A stretch of 64,000 nt of DNA. Origin: Bacteroidales bacterium. Its GTDB lineage: Bacteria; Bacteroidota; Bacteroidia; Bacteroidales; GCA-2748055. Numbering within the stretch: the first letter of the stretch is position 1; every line of letters starts with the position of its first letter. Where the stretch lies: NCBI GenBank assembly GCA_029210585.1, contig JARGFP010000001.1, positions 270,050 through 334,049 on the forward strand, written 5' to 3'. Both the position numbers and the translations under genes were made by a program. This document shows positions 17,083-25,509 of the stretch, one piece after another. Below the pieces are notes generated by a model. The model did not search any database. It saw nothing but the letters and a program-made list of their open reading frames with translations, and had not been told where the DNA came from.

Positions 17083-18654
17083 TTACTCAAGCACCAGTTC
17101 CTTTGCTGCTCCCTGTTCTCCCCGGATGCGCTTGTATCCTTCCAACATCTCCTTCAGTTTTTCCGGATGCGTATCGGCAAGATTCACTTGTTGTCCGATG
17201 TCTGCGTCCAGGTCATACAACTGGTACACATCTGAATTTCCAAGTTCAATGTTCACCTGGGTATTTACAGTAGGACCTTTATAGGGCGGGATCATCACCC
17301 AGTTTCCTTTCCTGTAGGCTGTTCGGCTGGTGGCTTCGATCACCAGTTCTTCCCTGCCCTGCCCGGATTTTCCCCTAAAAACATCCAGCAGGTCCTGGCT
17401 GTCAGGACCGTTCTGGTCACTTCCGACAAGCGCTGCAAGCGAAGCGTAAATATCCAGGTGCGAAACCAACGCATCGGACACGGCCGGTTCGATCTTTCCT
17501 TTCCAGTAAACAATAAACGGCACACGGGTGCCTGCTTCAAACAGGCTGTATTTCCCGCCACGCAGCGGTCCCCAGGGCGTATGTTCCCCCAGTTTTTCAA
17601 CTGCATCATCGTAATACCCGTCGTTCAACACCGGGCCGTTGTCACTGCTGAAAAAGATCAGTGTATTTTCCAGCAATTCCTCTTCCTCAAGTGTCTGCAT
17701 GAATTCTCCGATCACCCAGTCTGCCTCTGCGATCACATCTCCGCGAGGCCCCATACCTGTTGCTCCTTCAAACCTGGGATGCGGTGTGCGTGGCACATGT
17801 GGTTGCGGTAAGGCGTAATAAAGAAAGAAGGGTCCATCCCTGTGCTCCTTTACATATGCCTGTGCTTTTGCGAGGAAATGGTCGGCCATATCAATATCGC
17901 TCCATTTTGCTGATTCCCCTCCTTTCATGAAGCCGATACGCGGGATCCCGTTCACGATGCTGCTGTTGTGCCCATGGTGCCATTTCATGGTAAGCAATTC
18001 CGGGTTGTCCTTGCCGGTAGGTTCCCCTTCGAAATTATTTTGGTAGTCGACCATGATCGGATCATCCGGGTCCAGTCCCACAACGTACCCATTCTCAATG
18101 TAAACGGTTGGCACACGGTCCTGTGTTGCCGCCATGATATGTGCATGGTCAAATCCCACTTCGTTGGGTCCTGGTGAAATATGCCCGTTCCAGTCCACGT
18201 TCCCGTCACCCAGTCCGAGGTGCCATTTCCCGACGATTCCTGTATGATAGCCACGCGCCTTCAGCATTTTTGGCAATGTGGTCCGGGCTGTATCGATGAG
18301 CAAAGGTGCGGTACCCGGAAGGATCCTGGCCTGTTCATTCCTCCAGGGATAACGACCGGTGAGCAGCGCGTACCTGCTGGGCGTACAGGTGGCAGAAGTT
18401 GCGTAGCCATCCGTAAACCTGATCCCGCCGGATGCGAGCGCATCAATATTCGGCGTTTCCAGCACTGTGGTACCATATGCTCCAACGTCGCCATAACCGA
18501 GGTCGTCCATATATATGACCACAATATTGGGTTTTTGGGCTGATGCATCTCCGGGTTTCTCCTTGTTGGTGCAGCCATGGATCAGTACAAAGTATAAAAC
18601 TGCAGTGAGTGAAACGGCTGCTGTGCGCCAGACAGCGCGATGATTTGGTTTCAT
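17083..18654 (-). CDS. Sulfatase, lipoprotein (formylglycine type S1)
   Basis: A second sulfatase of 523 residues with lipobox IHGC (Cys28), metal-binding Asp50-Asp51 in VIYMDDLGYGD, formylglycine motif CTPSR (Cys90-Arg94), GKWHLGLGDG and SSDNGP. It is clearly diverged from its neighbour (CTPSR against CSPSR, different C-terminal domain), so the pair probably removes sulfate from different positions or sugars. A -7 element lies upstream at 18723-18730 and the two sulfatases may share a transcript. No SusC/SusD pair or glycoside hydrolase is adjacent, unlike a standard polysaccharide utilisation locus. Confidence 0.92.
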   Translation of the reverse strand: MKPNHRAVWRTAAVSLTAVLYFVLIHGCTNKEKPGDASAQKPNIVVIYMDDLGYGDVGAYGTTVLETPNIDALASGGIRFTDGYATSATCTPSRYALLTGRYPWRNEQARILPGTAPLLIDTARTTLPKMLKARGYHTGIVGKWHLGLGDGNVDWNGHISPGPNEVGFDHAHIMAATQDRVPTVYIENGYVVGLDPDDPIMVDYQNNFEGEPTGKDNPELLTMKWHHGHNSSIVNGIPRIGFMKGGESAKWSDIDMADHFLAKAQAYVKEHRDGPFFLYYALPQPHVPRTPHPRFEGATGMGPRGDVIAEADWVIGEFMQTLEEEELLENTLIFFSSDNGPVLNDGYYDDAVEKLGEHTPWGPLRGGKYSLFEAGTRVPFIVYWKGKIEPAVSDALVSHLDIYASLAALVGSDQNGPDSQDLLDVFRGKSGQGREELVIEATSRTAYRKGNWVMIPPYKGPTVNTQVNIELGNSDVYQLYDLDADIGQQVNLADTHPEKLKEMLEGYKRIRGEQGAAKELVLE

Positions 18655-18722
18655 AATTTTTAGGTGTTAATGATCGTATTGTACCCTTTCGATAACAATG
18701 CTTTTTCATATAATGATTGAAA

Positions 18723-18730
18723 CAAATATA
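18723..18730 (-). promoter_or_regulatory. -7 promoter element upstream of the sulfatase pair
   Basis: TATATTTG on the minus strand is an exact match to TAnnTTTG. It lies about 70 bases upstream of the sulfatase ATG at 18654. I see no convincing -33 element. Confidence 0.5.
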
Positions 18731-18811
18731 GTGACACTAATCAATTTTGCCTAACAAAAGTGAACCGCATCAGGCATTCATGTCAGTATTTTCAATGCGA
18801 TAAAACCAATC

Positions 18812-20878
18812 TCAGAATCCGATCCTGATGCGCTGCCAGTGCCTGATCCACGCGACGATATCCTGTCGCTCCCTGCCGGTCAGTGCCGTATGTTCCTCCG
18901 TTGTTTCTCCCCATGCCGGCATATCAGTATCCTCCCTCCCCACGGTGATGGTGGCCAACAGGTATCCGTTGGTGCCGGCACTCAGCAGCTCCTGGTTGTT
19001 CAGGGCAGGGGCCTTTTCTCCTTCCCCGTGCATCCCGTGACATTCGGCACAATGTTGCTTGTATAGTTTTTCTCCGGGTACAACATCACCGGGATTGGTG
19101 CCCGGGTAGATATACGCCGGCTTTTCTGCGGCGGTCCTGCGCATATAGGCAATGATATTACCGATATCCTTTTCCGCAAGACGTTCCGCATTGTATACAT
19201 CGGTACTCCAACCAAACATTGCTGAGTGGTCCCTGCCGAACGCGATGGCATTGTAGAGGAATTCATCCGGGGCAACGCTGAGAAAATCTTCATTAATGAC
19301 CGCGGGGCCGGTCTGGCCCTGGCCGAATTCACCATGACAGCGTGAACACATGAACAGGAAGTTGAGTTTCCCGGCATCTGCATCGGTCGCTTCGAACCGG
19401 ATTGATGGCACCACAGGATCGAATGCATACCAGGACCTCATATAGCTGACCAGGTCGTAAAGTTCATTTGTCTCCAGGTGCTGCCAGGAAGGCATCGTGG
19501 CATTTCCCCTGCCTGTGAGGAGGGTCCCGAACAGGAAGTCATTGCCAACATTCCGCATCAGGTCCTCCTGGTTCAGGGTCAGTGCGACACCCCCTTTCCC
19601 AGCATTACCATGACAGGCAGCGCAGTGTTGGAGGAACAACGCGTCACCGTTCTCAGCACTTGCCTGCCGGAAACGTGTTTCATCATAAGCAGGCATTCCG
19701 GCAATACGCGGGCCGTGAACGTGCCCGGCAAGTTCCGCAATCTCAGATTCCCGAAACCCGGAAATATCCGGCATCCAGGATGCCATCTGGCGCTGGCTCC
19801 TTCCCTTCAGCAATGTGAATCGGATGTACTCATCAGAGACCACGCTGCGGAAATCATCCAGCATGATCCCCGGCACCCCTGTCACAAAATCCTCGTAGCT
19901 CTTTCCTTTTCCTTCCTTGCCATGACAAGCGGCACATGCCATGGAAAAGGCGTTTTGCGGCAACAGCGTATCCCGGTTTCCCTTGAATTCATTGAGTGTA
20001 TTCAACGAGAAATATTCAAAATCGATATCGGGTTTTGCCAGTCCCAGGACAAAGGTAGTCAGTGCATCCAGCTCCGCTTCCGGGATATCCACCTTCAGCA
20101 TCTGTGATCCCGGGGAGACCATTTCCGGGTCCCTGAAATGTGCTTTCAGCCAGTTGGAGACGGTCTGCTCTGTTTCAATATTCTGAAAATTGTATTCATG
20201 CCGTGTCTTCTCCCCTTGTTCCGTAAGGTCTGGTCCGATAATCCCGCCCACACCCCGGGCCTTGTGACAACCCAGGCAGCCTTCGCGGTTGAATATTTCC
20301 TGTCCCTTACTGAACACTTCTGTCCCTGGAAAGCGTTCATTTTCCCTGAACACAGCGAGGTGACACTGTCCGCATGTACTCTGGATAAAAGGCTGCGAAA
20401 AAAGGGGCCTGTCCCAGTGTGTTTCCTGGTCAATGCCGTGCGCATCGCGGGAATTCAATGCCCGTCCCTGACCGCCATGACAAATGGTACAGCCATATTC
20501 GTCGGGAGGGTGGTGGTCAAAGAATCCGGGGGGATGGGAACCATGGGGCTGGCCGGCATCCTTCATGAACGGATTTTCCATTCCCAGGTGACAGGTGACA
20601 CAGCGGTCGGTACGATTGAGTGCAGTGATCTCATGCTGGTGAATCCCTTTTTCCGGCATGGCAAAGGTGATGAAGTCAGAGGTATCGGCAATATGCGCAA
20701 GATGTGCCAGGTGATCACGCTGGATCTTGCGCCATTCCTGGCGTGGTCCTTCAACGATCCACGCTGTTATAATCAGTACGATCAGCAATCCGGATGCACC
20801 GGCTACCGCAAGTTGAAATGCTTTTATGTAGTTCCTTTCACTCAAACAATTTCGGGTAATTAGGTTATTATTTACCAA
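18812..20878 (-). CDS. Membrane-anchored eight-heme cytochrome c of a Rieske/cytochrome b complex
   Basis: A 688-residue protein with one N-terminal membrane segment (about residues 22-42) and eight CxxCH heme c sites: CVTCH, CTICH, CGQCH, CLGCH in the first third, then CAACH, CAACH, CSRCH and CAECH. The last four each begin a cytochrome c domain ending in a Met-containing motif such as MPAWG, so the protein looks like a tetraheme-like head fused to four mono-heme domains. It follows the Rieske and cytochrome b genes on the same strand, and should accept electrons from them and pass them to a terminal oxidase or soluble cytochrome. The start is uncertain: TTG at 20878 or TTG at 20845 (giving MSERNYIKAF). 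Confidence 0.85.
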   Translation of the reverse strand: MVNNNLITRNCLSERNYIKAFQLAVAGASGLLIVLIITAWIVEGPRQEWRKIQRDHLAHLAHIADTSDFITFAMPEKGIHQHEITALNRTDRCVTCHLGMENPFMKDAGQPHGSHPPGFFDHHPPDEYGCTICHGGQGRALNSRDAHGIDQETHWDRPLFSQPFIQSTCGQCHLAVFRENERFPGTEVFSKGQEIFNREGCLGCHKARGVGGIIGPDLTEQGEKTRHEYNFQNIETEQTVSNWLKAHFRDPEMVSPGSQMLKVDIPEAELDALTTFVLGLAKPDIDFEYFSLNTLNEFKGNRDTLLPQNAFSMACAACHGKEGKGKSYEDFVTGVPGIMLDDFRSVVSDEYIRFTLLKGRSQRQMASWMPDISGFRESEIAELAGHVHGPRIAGMPAYDETRFRQASAENGDALFLQHCAACHGNAGKGGVALTLNQEDLMRNVGNDFLFGTLLTGRGNATMPSWQHLETNELYDLVSYMRSWYAFDPVVPSIRFEATDADAGKLNFLFMCSRCHGEFGQGQTGPAVINEDFLSVAPDEFLYNAIAFGRDHSAMFGWSTDVYNAERLAEKDIGNIIAYMRRTAAEKPAYIYPGTNPGDVVPGEKLYKQHCAECHGMHGEGEKAPALNNQELLSAGTNGYLLATITVGREDTDMPAWGETTEEHTALTGRERQDIVAWIRHWQRIRIGF

Positions 20879-21054
20879 TGCAACTTCTTCTGTTACTGCG
20901 GCCAGTATTTCTTATTAACTCCATGTTTCTTTTCGTTCTGAAAAGCCTGGTTGCATATTCGCAACCAATCCTTTTCGCAAAAATCAGCTCTCCATGCCTG
21001 TGCTATGTCTGCACCCGGTATTTCTAAATAAAACAGGTCTTCTTTTTATCCTTT

Positions 21055-22557
21055 TCAGCCTCCTGCTATAAATTCCCAGTTTGCCCCCCTGAACCAGATG
21101 CCGATCACAGTAAACAGGATCAGTGCCACCACGGCCGCAGTGAACAGCGCCATGGCCGACATCCTGGCAGATCCGCTTTTCCTGCCCACCCTGACAGCAT
21201 ATAGTGCGAAGACAAGCACTGAGATTGTGGCAGGATTGAAGAGCAGCACAAACCATTGGGAGATTCCCGGGAACCAGTCGCGCAACCAGCCAAACCGTAC
21301 CATAATAAAAACCTGCAAAACCACCACCAACAGCGACATGAATGCCGCCTTCCATGTGACCTTCAGTCCTTTGCTTCCCGAGAACCACTGTCCGATATAC
21401 TGTTCTTCCCTGTCCTTGTAGGGAATGGAAAACAAAAAGTACAAAAACAACACCGGCACCAGCAGTCCACCGGCAAAAGCGGAATAGGAGACCAGTTCCT
21501 GGATACCCAGGAAATACCATGGCGATTTCGCCGGGTTTTCAGGGTGCGACGGGTTGGCCTGTTCGAGCAGGGGTGCTTCGACAAAAAAGGCCAGCAATAC
21601 CAGCACAGCAAGCACACCTGCCAGGATTGCAAGTTCGGCCCACATCACCAGTGGCCAGGAATACAACTTCTCCTGTTTTTCCGTTGCCTCATCTTTCGGC
21701 CGGCTGAGTCCCCCGTCTTTCCTGATCCGCCAGAAATGGACACCTGTCAGCACCAGCAATGTCATCGGAAGAAATATCACATGCAACATGAAAAAGCGTG
21801 TAAGTGCCTCCTGACCAACCGTTTCCCCGCCGATCAGCAACCGTTGGAGGAACCCCCCGATATCAGCGAACCGTGTGATCCCCAGCAGATCGGTCAGCTC
21901 ACGGGCAGAAGCCGCAATATTGGATCCGATGGTAACGGCCCAATAGGAGAGCTGGTCCCACGGCAGCAAATACCCGCTGAAACTCATCAGCAACACCACC
22001 ACGAACATCACCACCCCGATCACCCAGTTCAGCTGCCTGCCTCCTGAATAAGATCCTGTGTAAAACGTTCTGAGCAGGTGCAGGAACACGATCAGCACCA
22101 TGAAATTGGAGGCGAGCCGGTGGATATTCCGGATGATTCTCCCTCCGGGAACCACGTGCACAATGTCCTTTACGGAGTTATAGGCAGCATCCACCGAGGG
22201 CGTATAATGCAGCATCAGCAGTACGCCGGTGATGATCATCACCAGGAAGAGAAAGCCCAGCATGACCCCGAGTCCGAAAGTGTAGGTGGGATTCAGTGCA
22301 TGCGGATGGACACGGGTGGAATGAATATGCAGGAAGAAATTTTGTGTTACCCTGCGGATCCGTTCCCTGCGGTACTGGTCAGCCGGGGCTCCCGGTCCGT
22401 CACCGCCGGATTGTTGCCGTACTGTTTTTCCCGGTCCCTGACTGCCAGGTTGCTGGCGGGGGCTCTTCACCGGCCCTTCATTGCCAGGTTGCTGACTGCC
22501 AGGTTGCTGGCGGGGATGGTTCCCGGGCGGGGTGTTATTTGATGACCGTTCTTCCAT
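21055..22557 (-). CDS. Cytochrome b of a bc/b6f-type quinol oxidoreductase, full-length fused form
   Basis: A 500-residue di-heme cytochrome b that oxidises quinol (probably menaquinol) in the membrane. The two heme-ligand pairs are H-x13-H (IHRLASNFMVLIVFLH) and H-x14-H (LHVIFLPMTLLVLTGVH); the 14-residue second spacing is the b6 type. The C-terminal half corresponds to subunit IV, with the Qo motif written KSPWYFLGIQE instead of PEWY. The first 60 residues are a hydrophilic Pro/Gln/Gly-rich tail with imperfect repeats of PRQQPGSQ(G/Q)PG type, absent from ordinary family members. It lies 14 bases after the Rieske gene. Confidence 0.93.
   Translation of the reverse strand: MEERSSNNTPPGNHPRQQPGSQQPGNEGPVKSPRQQPGSQGPGKTVRQQSGGDGPGAPADQYRRERIRRVTQNFFLHIHSTRVHPHALNPTYTFGLGVMLGFLFLVMIITGVLLMLHYTPSVDAAYNSVKDIVHVVPGGRIIRNIHRLASNFMVLIVFLHLLRTFYTGSYSGGRQLNWVIGVVMFVVVLLMSFSGYLLPWDQLSYWAVTIGSNIAASARELTDLLGITRFADIGGFLQRLLIGGETVGQEALTRFFMLHVIFLPMTLLVLTGVHFWRIRKDGGLSRPKDEATEKQEKLYSWPLVMWAELAILAGVLAVLVLLAFFVEAPLLEQANPSHPENPAKSPWYFLGIQELVSYSAFAGGLLVPVLFLYFLFSIPYKDREEQYIGQWFSGSKGLKVTWKAAFMSLLVVVLQVFIMVRFGWLRDWFPGISQWFVLLFNPATISVLVFALYAVRVGRKSGSARMSAMALFTAAVVALILFTVIGIWFRGANWEFIAGG
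22400..22540. repeat. Imperfect direct repeats encoding the N-terminal tail of cytochrome b
   Basis: Copies of a unit like TGCCAGGTTGCTGGCGGGG (plus-strand reading) occur at about 22442-22460, 22480-22500 and 22498-22518, with degenerate copies nearby. They encode PGNQQPGS/PRQQPG-like steps on the minus strand. They look like slippage-type expansion in a disordered region. Confidence 0.6.
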
Positions 22558-22571
22558 GGATTATTCAGTCC

Positions 22572-23012
22572 TCATGTAAGGTAAAACTTTTCTTCCGCTG
22601 AAGCCGTCTCACTCATGTCCACGACGATCACCCCGTCGGGGGCTTTCTCAACTCTGTACCATTGCAGGGCAGTAGGTGCGGGCCCGGAGCGCACGTCGCC
22701 CGTTTCTGAATAGCATGAGCCATGACAGGGACACTCGAAGCCATCGGTAGTCCGCAACACAATGCACCCCAGGTGGGTACAGACTGCCGATACCGCCCTG
22801 ACCCCCTCATGGTCGCGGTACACAAAAATCTTCTGTTCCTCCAGGAAAGTATAGGTATCAACAGGAAAATCAGCAATCCTGCCCACCCTGGCTTTCCTGC
22901 CTGAACCAGTCCTCCCGTGGGTGAACTGCTTCAGAAAACTGATACCTGCCAGCGCTCCTGCTACGGAGGCCAATGTGACCGAAACCTTCCGGATAAAATT
23001 TCTTCGTTGCAT
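22572..23012 (-). CDS. Rieske [2Fe-2S] protein
   Basis: The iron-sulfur subunit of the quinol oxidoreductase. Cluster-binding motifs are CTHLGC and CPCHGS, each giving one Cys and one His ligand and a disulfide Cys. I chose the ATG at 23012: the protein then starts MQRRNFIRKVSVTLASVAG, a twin-arginine-like signal with a single hydrophobic segment, and has 146 residues as expected. A frame open further upstream (to 23087) would add an unlikely hydrophobic extension in front of the Tat motif. First gene of the Rieske-cytochrome b-octaheme c group; it diverges from the TPR cytochrome gene. Confidence 0.92.
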   Translation of the reverse strand: MQRRNFIRKVSVTLASVAGALAGISFLKQFTHGRTGSGRKARVGRIADFPVDTYTFLEEQKIFVYRDHEGVRAVSAVCTHLGCIVLRTTDGFECPCHGSCYSETGDVRSGPAPTALQWYRVEKAPDGVIVVDMSETASAEEKFYLT

Positions 23013-23105
23013 ATTCCGTGTAAAAAGGAATGTATAAGAAAAGATAAAAATATATAGAATCCTTTTGAATAAGGCCGGTTCTGACAATTTTCGATCATAA
23101 AAACC

Positions 23106-23113
23106 TAAATTTG
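23106..23113 (+). promoter_or_regulatory. -7 promoter element for the TPR cytochrome c gene
   Basis: TAAATTTG is an exact TAnnTTTG match. It contains the TTG at 23111 that could be mistaken for a start codon; the ATG at 23141 is therefore the better start. Confidence 0.6.
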
Positions 23114-23140
23114 AAATTAGTTAAAATAGCAAACAGGATC

Positions 23141-25477
23141 ATGAAGGGATTATTCAGTTCAGTATTGGTTGCCGGGGCATTGTTTTTCATTGGCTCCACC
23201 CTTTTTTTTACCTGTAAGGGTGAGGGAGACAAAAGCAGGGCCGGAGCAGACGGGAAAGAGAACCTTACTGCCGAATATGTGGGACGCGCGTCATGCAGGG
23301 AGTGCCACGAACTGCAGCATGAGTTGTTCCATAATTCCGATCATGACCTGGCCATGGATGTTGCCAATGCAGAAACAGTGCTTGGTGATTTTGAAAATTC
23401 TACCTTCAGCCACCTGGGCGTTACTTCACGTTTCTTTAAAAAGGGCGACGATTATTATGTACATACAGAGGGACCTGGTGGCGTGATGCAGGATTATAAA
23501 ATCAGTTACACCTTTGGTGTACGTCCCCTGCAGCAATACCTGATACCCTTTCCGGGAGGAGCCTACCAGTGCCTGCCCATTGCCTGGGATACCCGTCCCA
23601 AGGAAGAAGGCGGTCAGCGCTGGTTTCACCTTTATGGAGATGAACGCATTGCACCGGACGATATCCTCTACTGGACCCGTACAACACAGAACTGGAACTA
23701 TATGTGTTCGGAATGCCACTCCACCAACCTGCACAAGAACTTTGATTACGAAACGAAAACCTACAATACGGTCTGGAATGAGATCGATGTCTCCTGCGAG
23801 GCGTGCCACGGTCCCGGCTCAACGCATGTCGACTGGGCATGGAAAGTGGAGGAAGGTGCCAGTCCGGATGTCTATCCTGACATGGGGTTGGTGGTGCGAC
23901 TGAAGGATACCGACAATGCCACCTGGGTATTCGATCCAGACTCAACCACTGCCCGCCGGTCGGTCCCCCGCAAATCGGATGAACTGGTGCAGATGTGTGC
24001 CCGTTGCCATTCCAGGCGCTCTGTGCTCACCGAAGAATATTACCATGGCGGATCGCTCCTTGATACACACTGGCCCTCGTTGCTGGAGGAGAACCTTTAT
24101 TTTGCCGACGGTCAGATCCAGGACGAAGTCTACGTGTACGGTTCCTTTCTGCAGAGCAAGATGAACAAGGCAGGTGTTACCTGCAAAGACTGCCACGAAC
24201 CCCACAGTGGTAAAGTATATGTGAACGGGAACGCCCTCTGCTACAGGTGCCATATGGCCGGGACCTACGGCGGCAGGGAACATCATTTCCACGACCCGGC
24301 AGATGAAGGAGCCAGTTGTGTGGAATGTCATATGCATGAACGCACCTACATGGTGGTCGACCCGCGGCGTGACCACAGCATCAGGATCCCGCGGCCCGAC
24401 CTCTCCGACAAGCTTGGCACACCCAATGCGTGCAACCAGTGTCATACAGACAAGAGCACGGAATGGGCAACCCGGTACCTGGAGGAATGGTACGGACAGG
24501 ACCTACTGGACACACCCCATTACGGTGAAACATTCTGGGCGGGCAGGCAATCCTACCCCGAGGCACTTCCCGAGTTGATCCGCCTGACCAGGAACAGGGA
24601 CAATGCACCCATGGTGCGCGCCACAGCCATCTCCCTGATGGGTAATTATTCCGACCCTTCGGTCATCGAACTGCTTGGAACAACGATCAGCGACAGTGAC
24701 CCGCTGATCAGGTATGCATCACTGTCCGTTGCCCAGTATGCCCCCGACCAGACGGTGGTGAACATGATCATCAACAGCCTGAACGACACAACCAAACTGG
24801 TCAGGATTATGGCCGCCAATGCGCTGTCAAGGTTCAATCTTGAGAACATTCCCGAAAGCAAGAAGAAACTTTATAATGACCGGTTGAATGAATATGTATC
24901 CTCCCTGATGATCAATGCCGACCACCCGGGCACACACGTGAATTTCGGGAACCTCTACCTGAACCAGGGGGATCTTTCGAAGGCAGAATCATCTTACCTG
25001 GAAGCCATCGAAATTGAACCCGGACTGGTGACCGCATATATCAACCTGGCAGACCTGTACAGGCGCACCAACAGGGATACGGAGGGCGAGCAGATACTGC
25101 AAAGCGCCCTGGAGAAGTATCCGGAGCTTTCGGCCGTGAATTATTCCCTCGGGCTCCTGATGATCCGGAAAGGAGACCATGAAGGTGCCATGACGTATCT
25201 CAAAAAAGCTGCCGGGCTCTCCCCTGAGGTGGCGCAATACAGCTATGTGTATGGCATCGGTCTCAATTCCCAGGGGAAGCCCGCCGAAGCAATCAGCTTT
25301 TTGGAGGCCGCCCTGGTGAACCATCCCTACAACAGGGACATTCTCTATGCGCTGACAACCATCAATATGGAACAACAGCACCTTGAAACCGCGAAGCAAT
25401 ATGCCAGCAAGCTGGTGGAGTACTATCCAAATGATGAGAATTACAGGCAGGTAATGGAATTCCTGGAAAATCAATAG
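23141..25477 (+). CDS. Octaheme cytochrome c (c554-like) with HEAT-like and TPR repeats
   Basis: A 778-residue exported protein with signal sequence MKGLFSSVLVAGALFFIGST (possible lipid attachment at Cys25). Eight heme c sites follow: CRECH, CSECH, CEACH, CARCH, CKDCH, CYRCH, CVECH and CNQCH, in an arrangement like cytochrome c554 family proteins. The middle (from about residue 480) looks like HEAT-type helical repeats, and the last 200 residues are tetratricopeptide repeats (NLADLYRRTNRDTEGEQIL, NYSLGLLMIRKGDHEGAM). The repeats suggest docking to a partner protein. It diverges from the Rieske/cytochrome b operon, so it may be an alternative electron carrier or reductase; the terminal substrate is unknown. 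Confidence 0.85.
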   Translation: MKGLFSSVLVAGALFFIGSTLFFTCKGEGDKSRAGADGKENLTAEYVGRASCRECHELQHELFHNSDHDLAMDVANAETVLGDFENSTFSHLGVTSRFFKKGDDYYVHTEGPGGVMQDYKISYTFGVRPLQQYLIPFPGGAYQCLPIAWDTRPKEEGGQRWFHLYGDERIAPDDILYWTRTTQNWNYMCSECHSTNLHKNFDYETKTYNTVWNEIDVSCEACHGPGSTHVDWAWKVEEGASPDVYPDMGLVVRLKDTDNATWVFDPDSTTARRSVPRKSDELVQMCARCHSRRSVLTEEYYHGGSLLDTHWPSLLEENLYFADGQIQDEVYVYGSFLQSKMNKAGVTCKDCHEPHSGKVYVNGNALCYRCHMAGTYGGREHHFHDPADEGASCVECHMHERTYMVVDPRRDHSIRIPRPDLSDKLGTPNACNQCHTDKSTEWATRYLEEWYGQDLLDTPHYGETFWAGRQSYPEALPELIRLTRNRDNAPMVRATAISLMGNYSDPSVIELLGTTISDSDPLIRYASLSVAQYAPDQTVVNMIINSLNDTTKLVRIMAANALSRFNLENIPESKKKLYNDRLNEYVSSLMINADHPGTHVNFGNLYLNQGDLSKAESSYLEAIEIEPGLVTAYINLADLYRRTNRDTEGEQILQSALEKYPELSAVNYSLGLLMIRKGDHEGAMTYLKKAAGLSPEVAQYSYVYGIGLNSQGKPAEAISFLEAALVNHPYNRDILYALTTINMEQQHLETAKQYASKLVEYYPNDENYRQVMEFLENQ

Positions 25478-25509
25478 CAGCCGGGACGATCCTGCATCGG
25501 ACCCTGTAT

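Noticed and set aside
20950-20967. Small hairpin GGTTGC/GCAACC between cytochrome b and the octaheme gene
   Set aside because: Only six base pairs with no U-run; could be an mRNA processing site but support is too weak for a feature.
21256-22047. Plus-strand frame opposite cytochrome b
   Set aside because: His/Gln-rich antisense of transmembrane helices; no start context or domain.
23013-23087. Upstream extension of the Rieske gene
   Set aside because: It would put a hydrophobic segment in front of the twin-arginine motif; the start at 23012 leaves a normal Tat signal and length.
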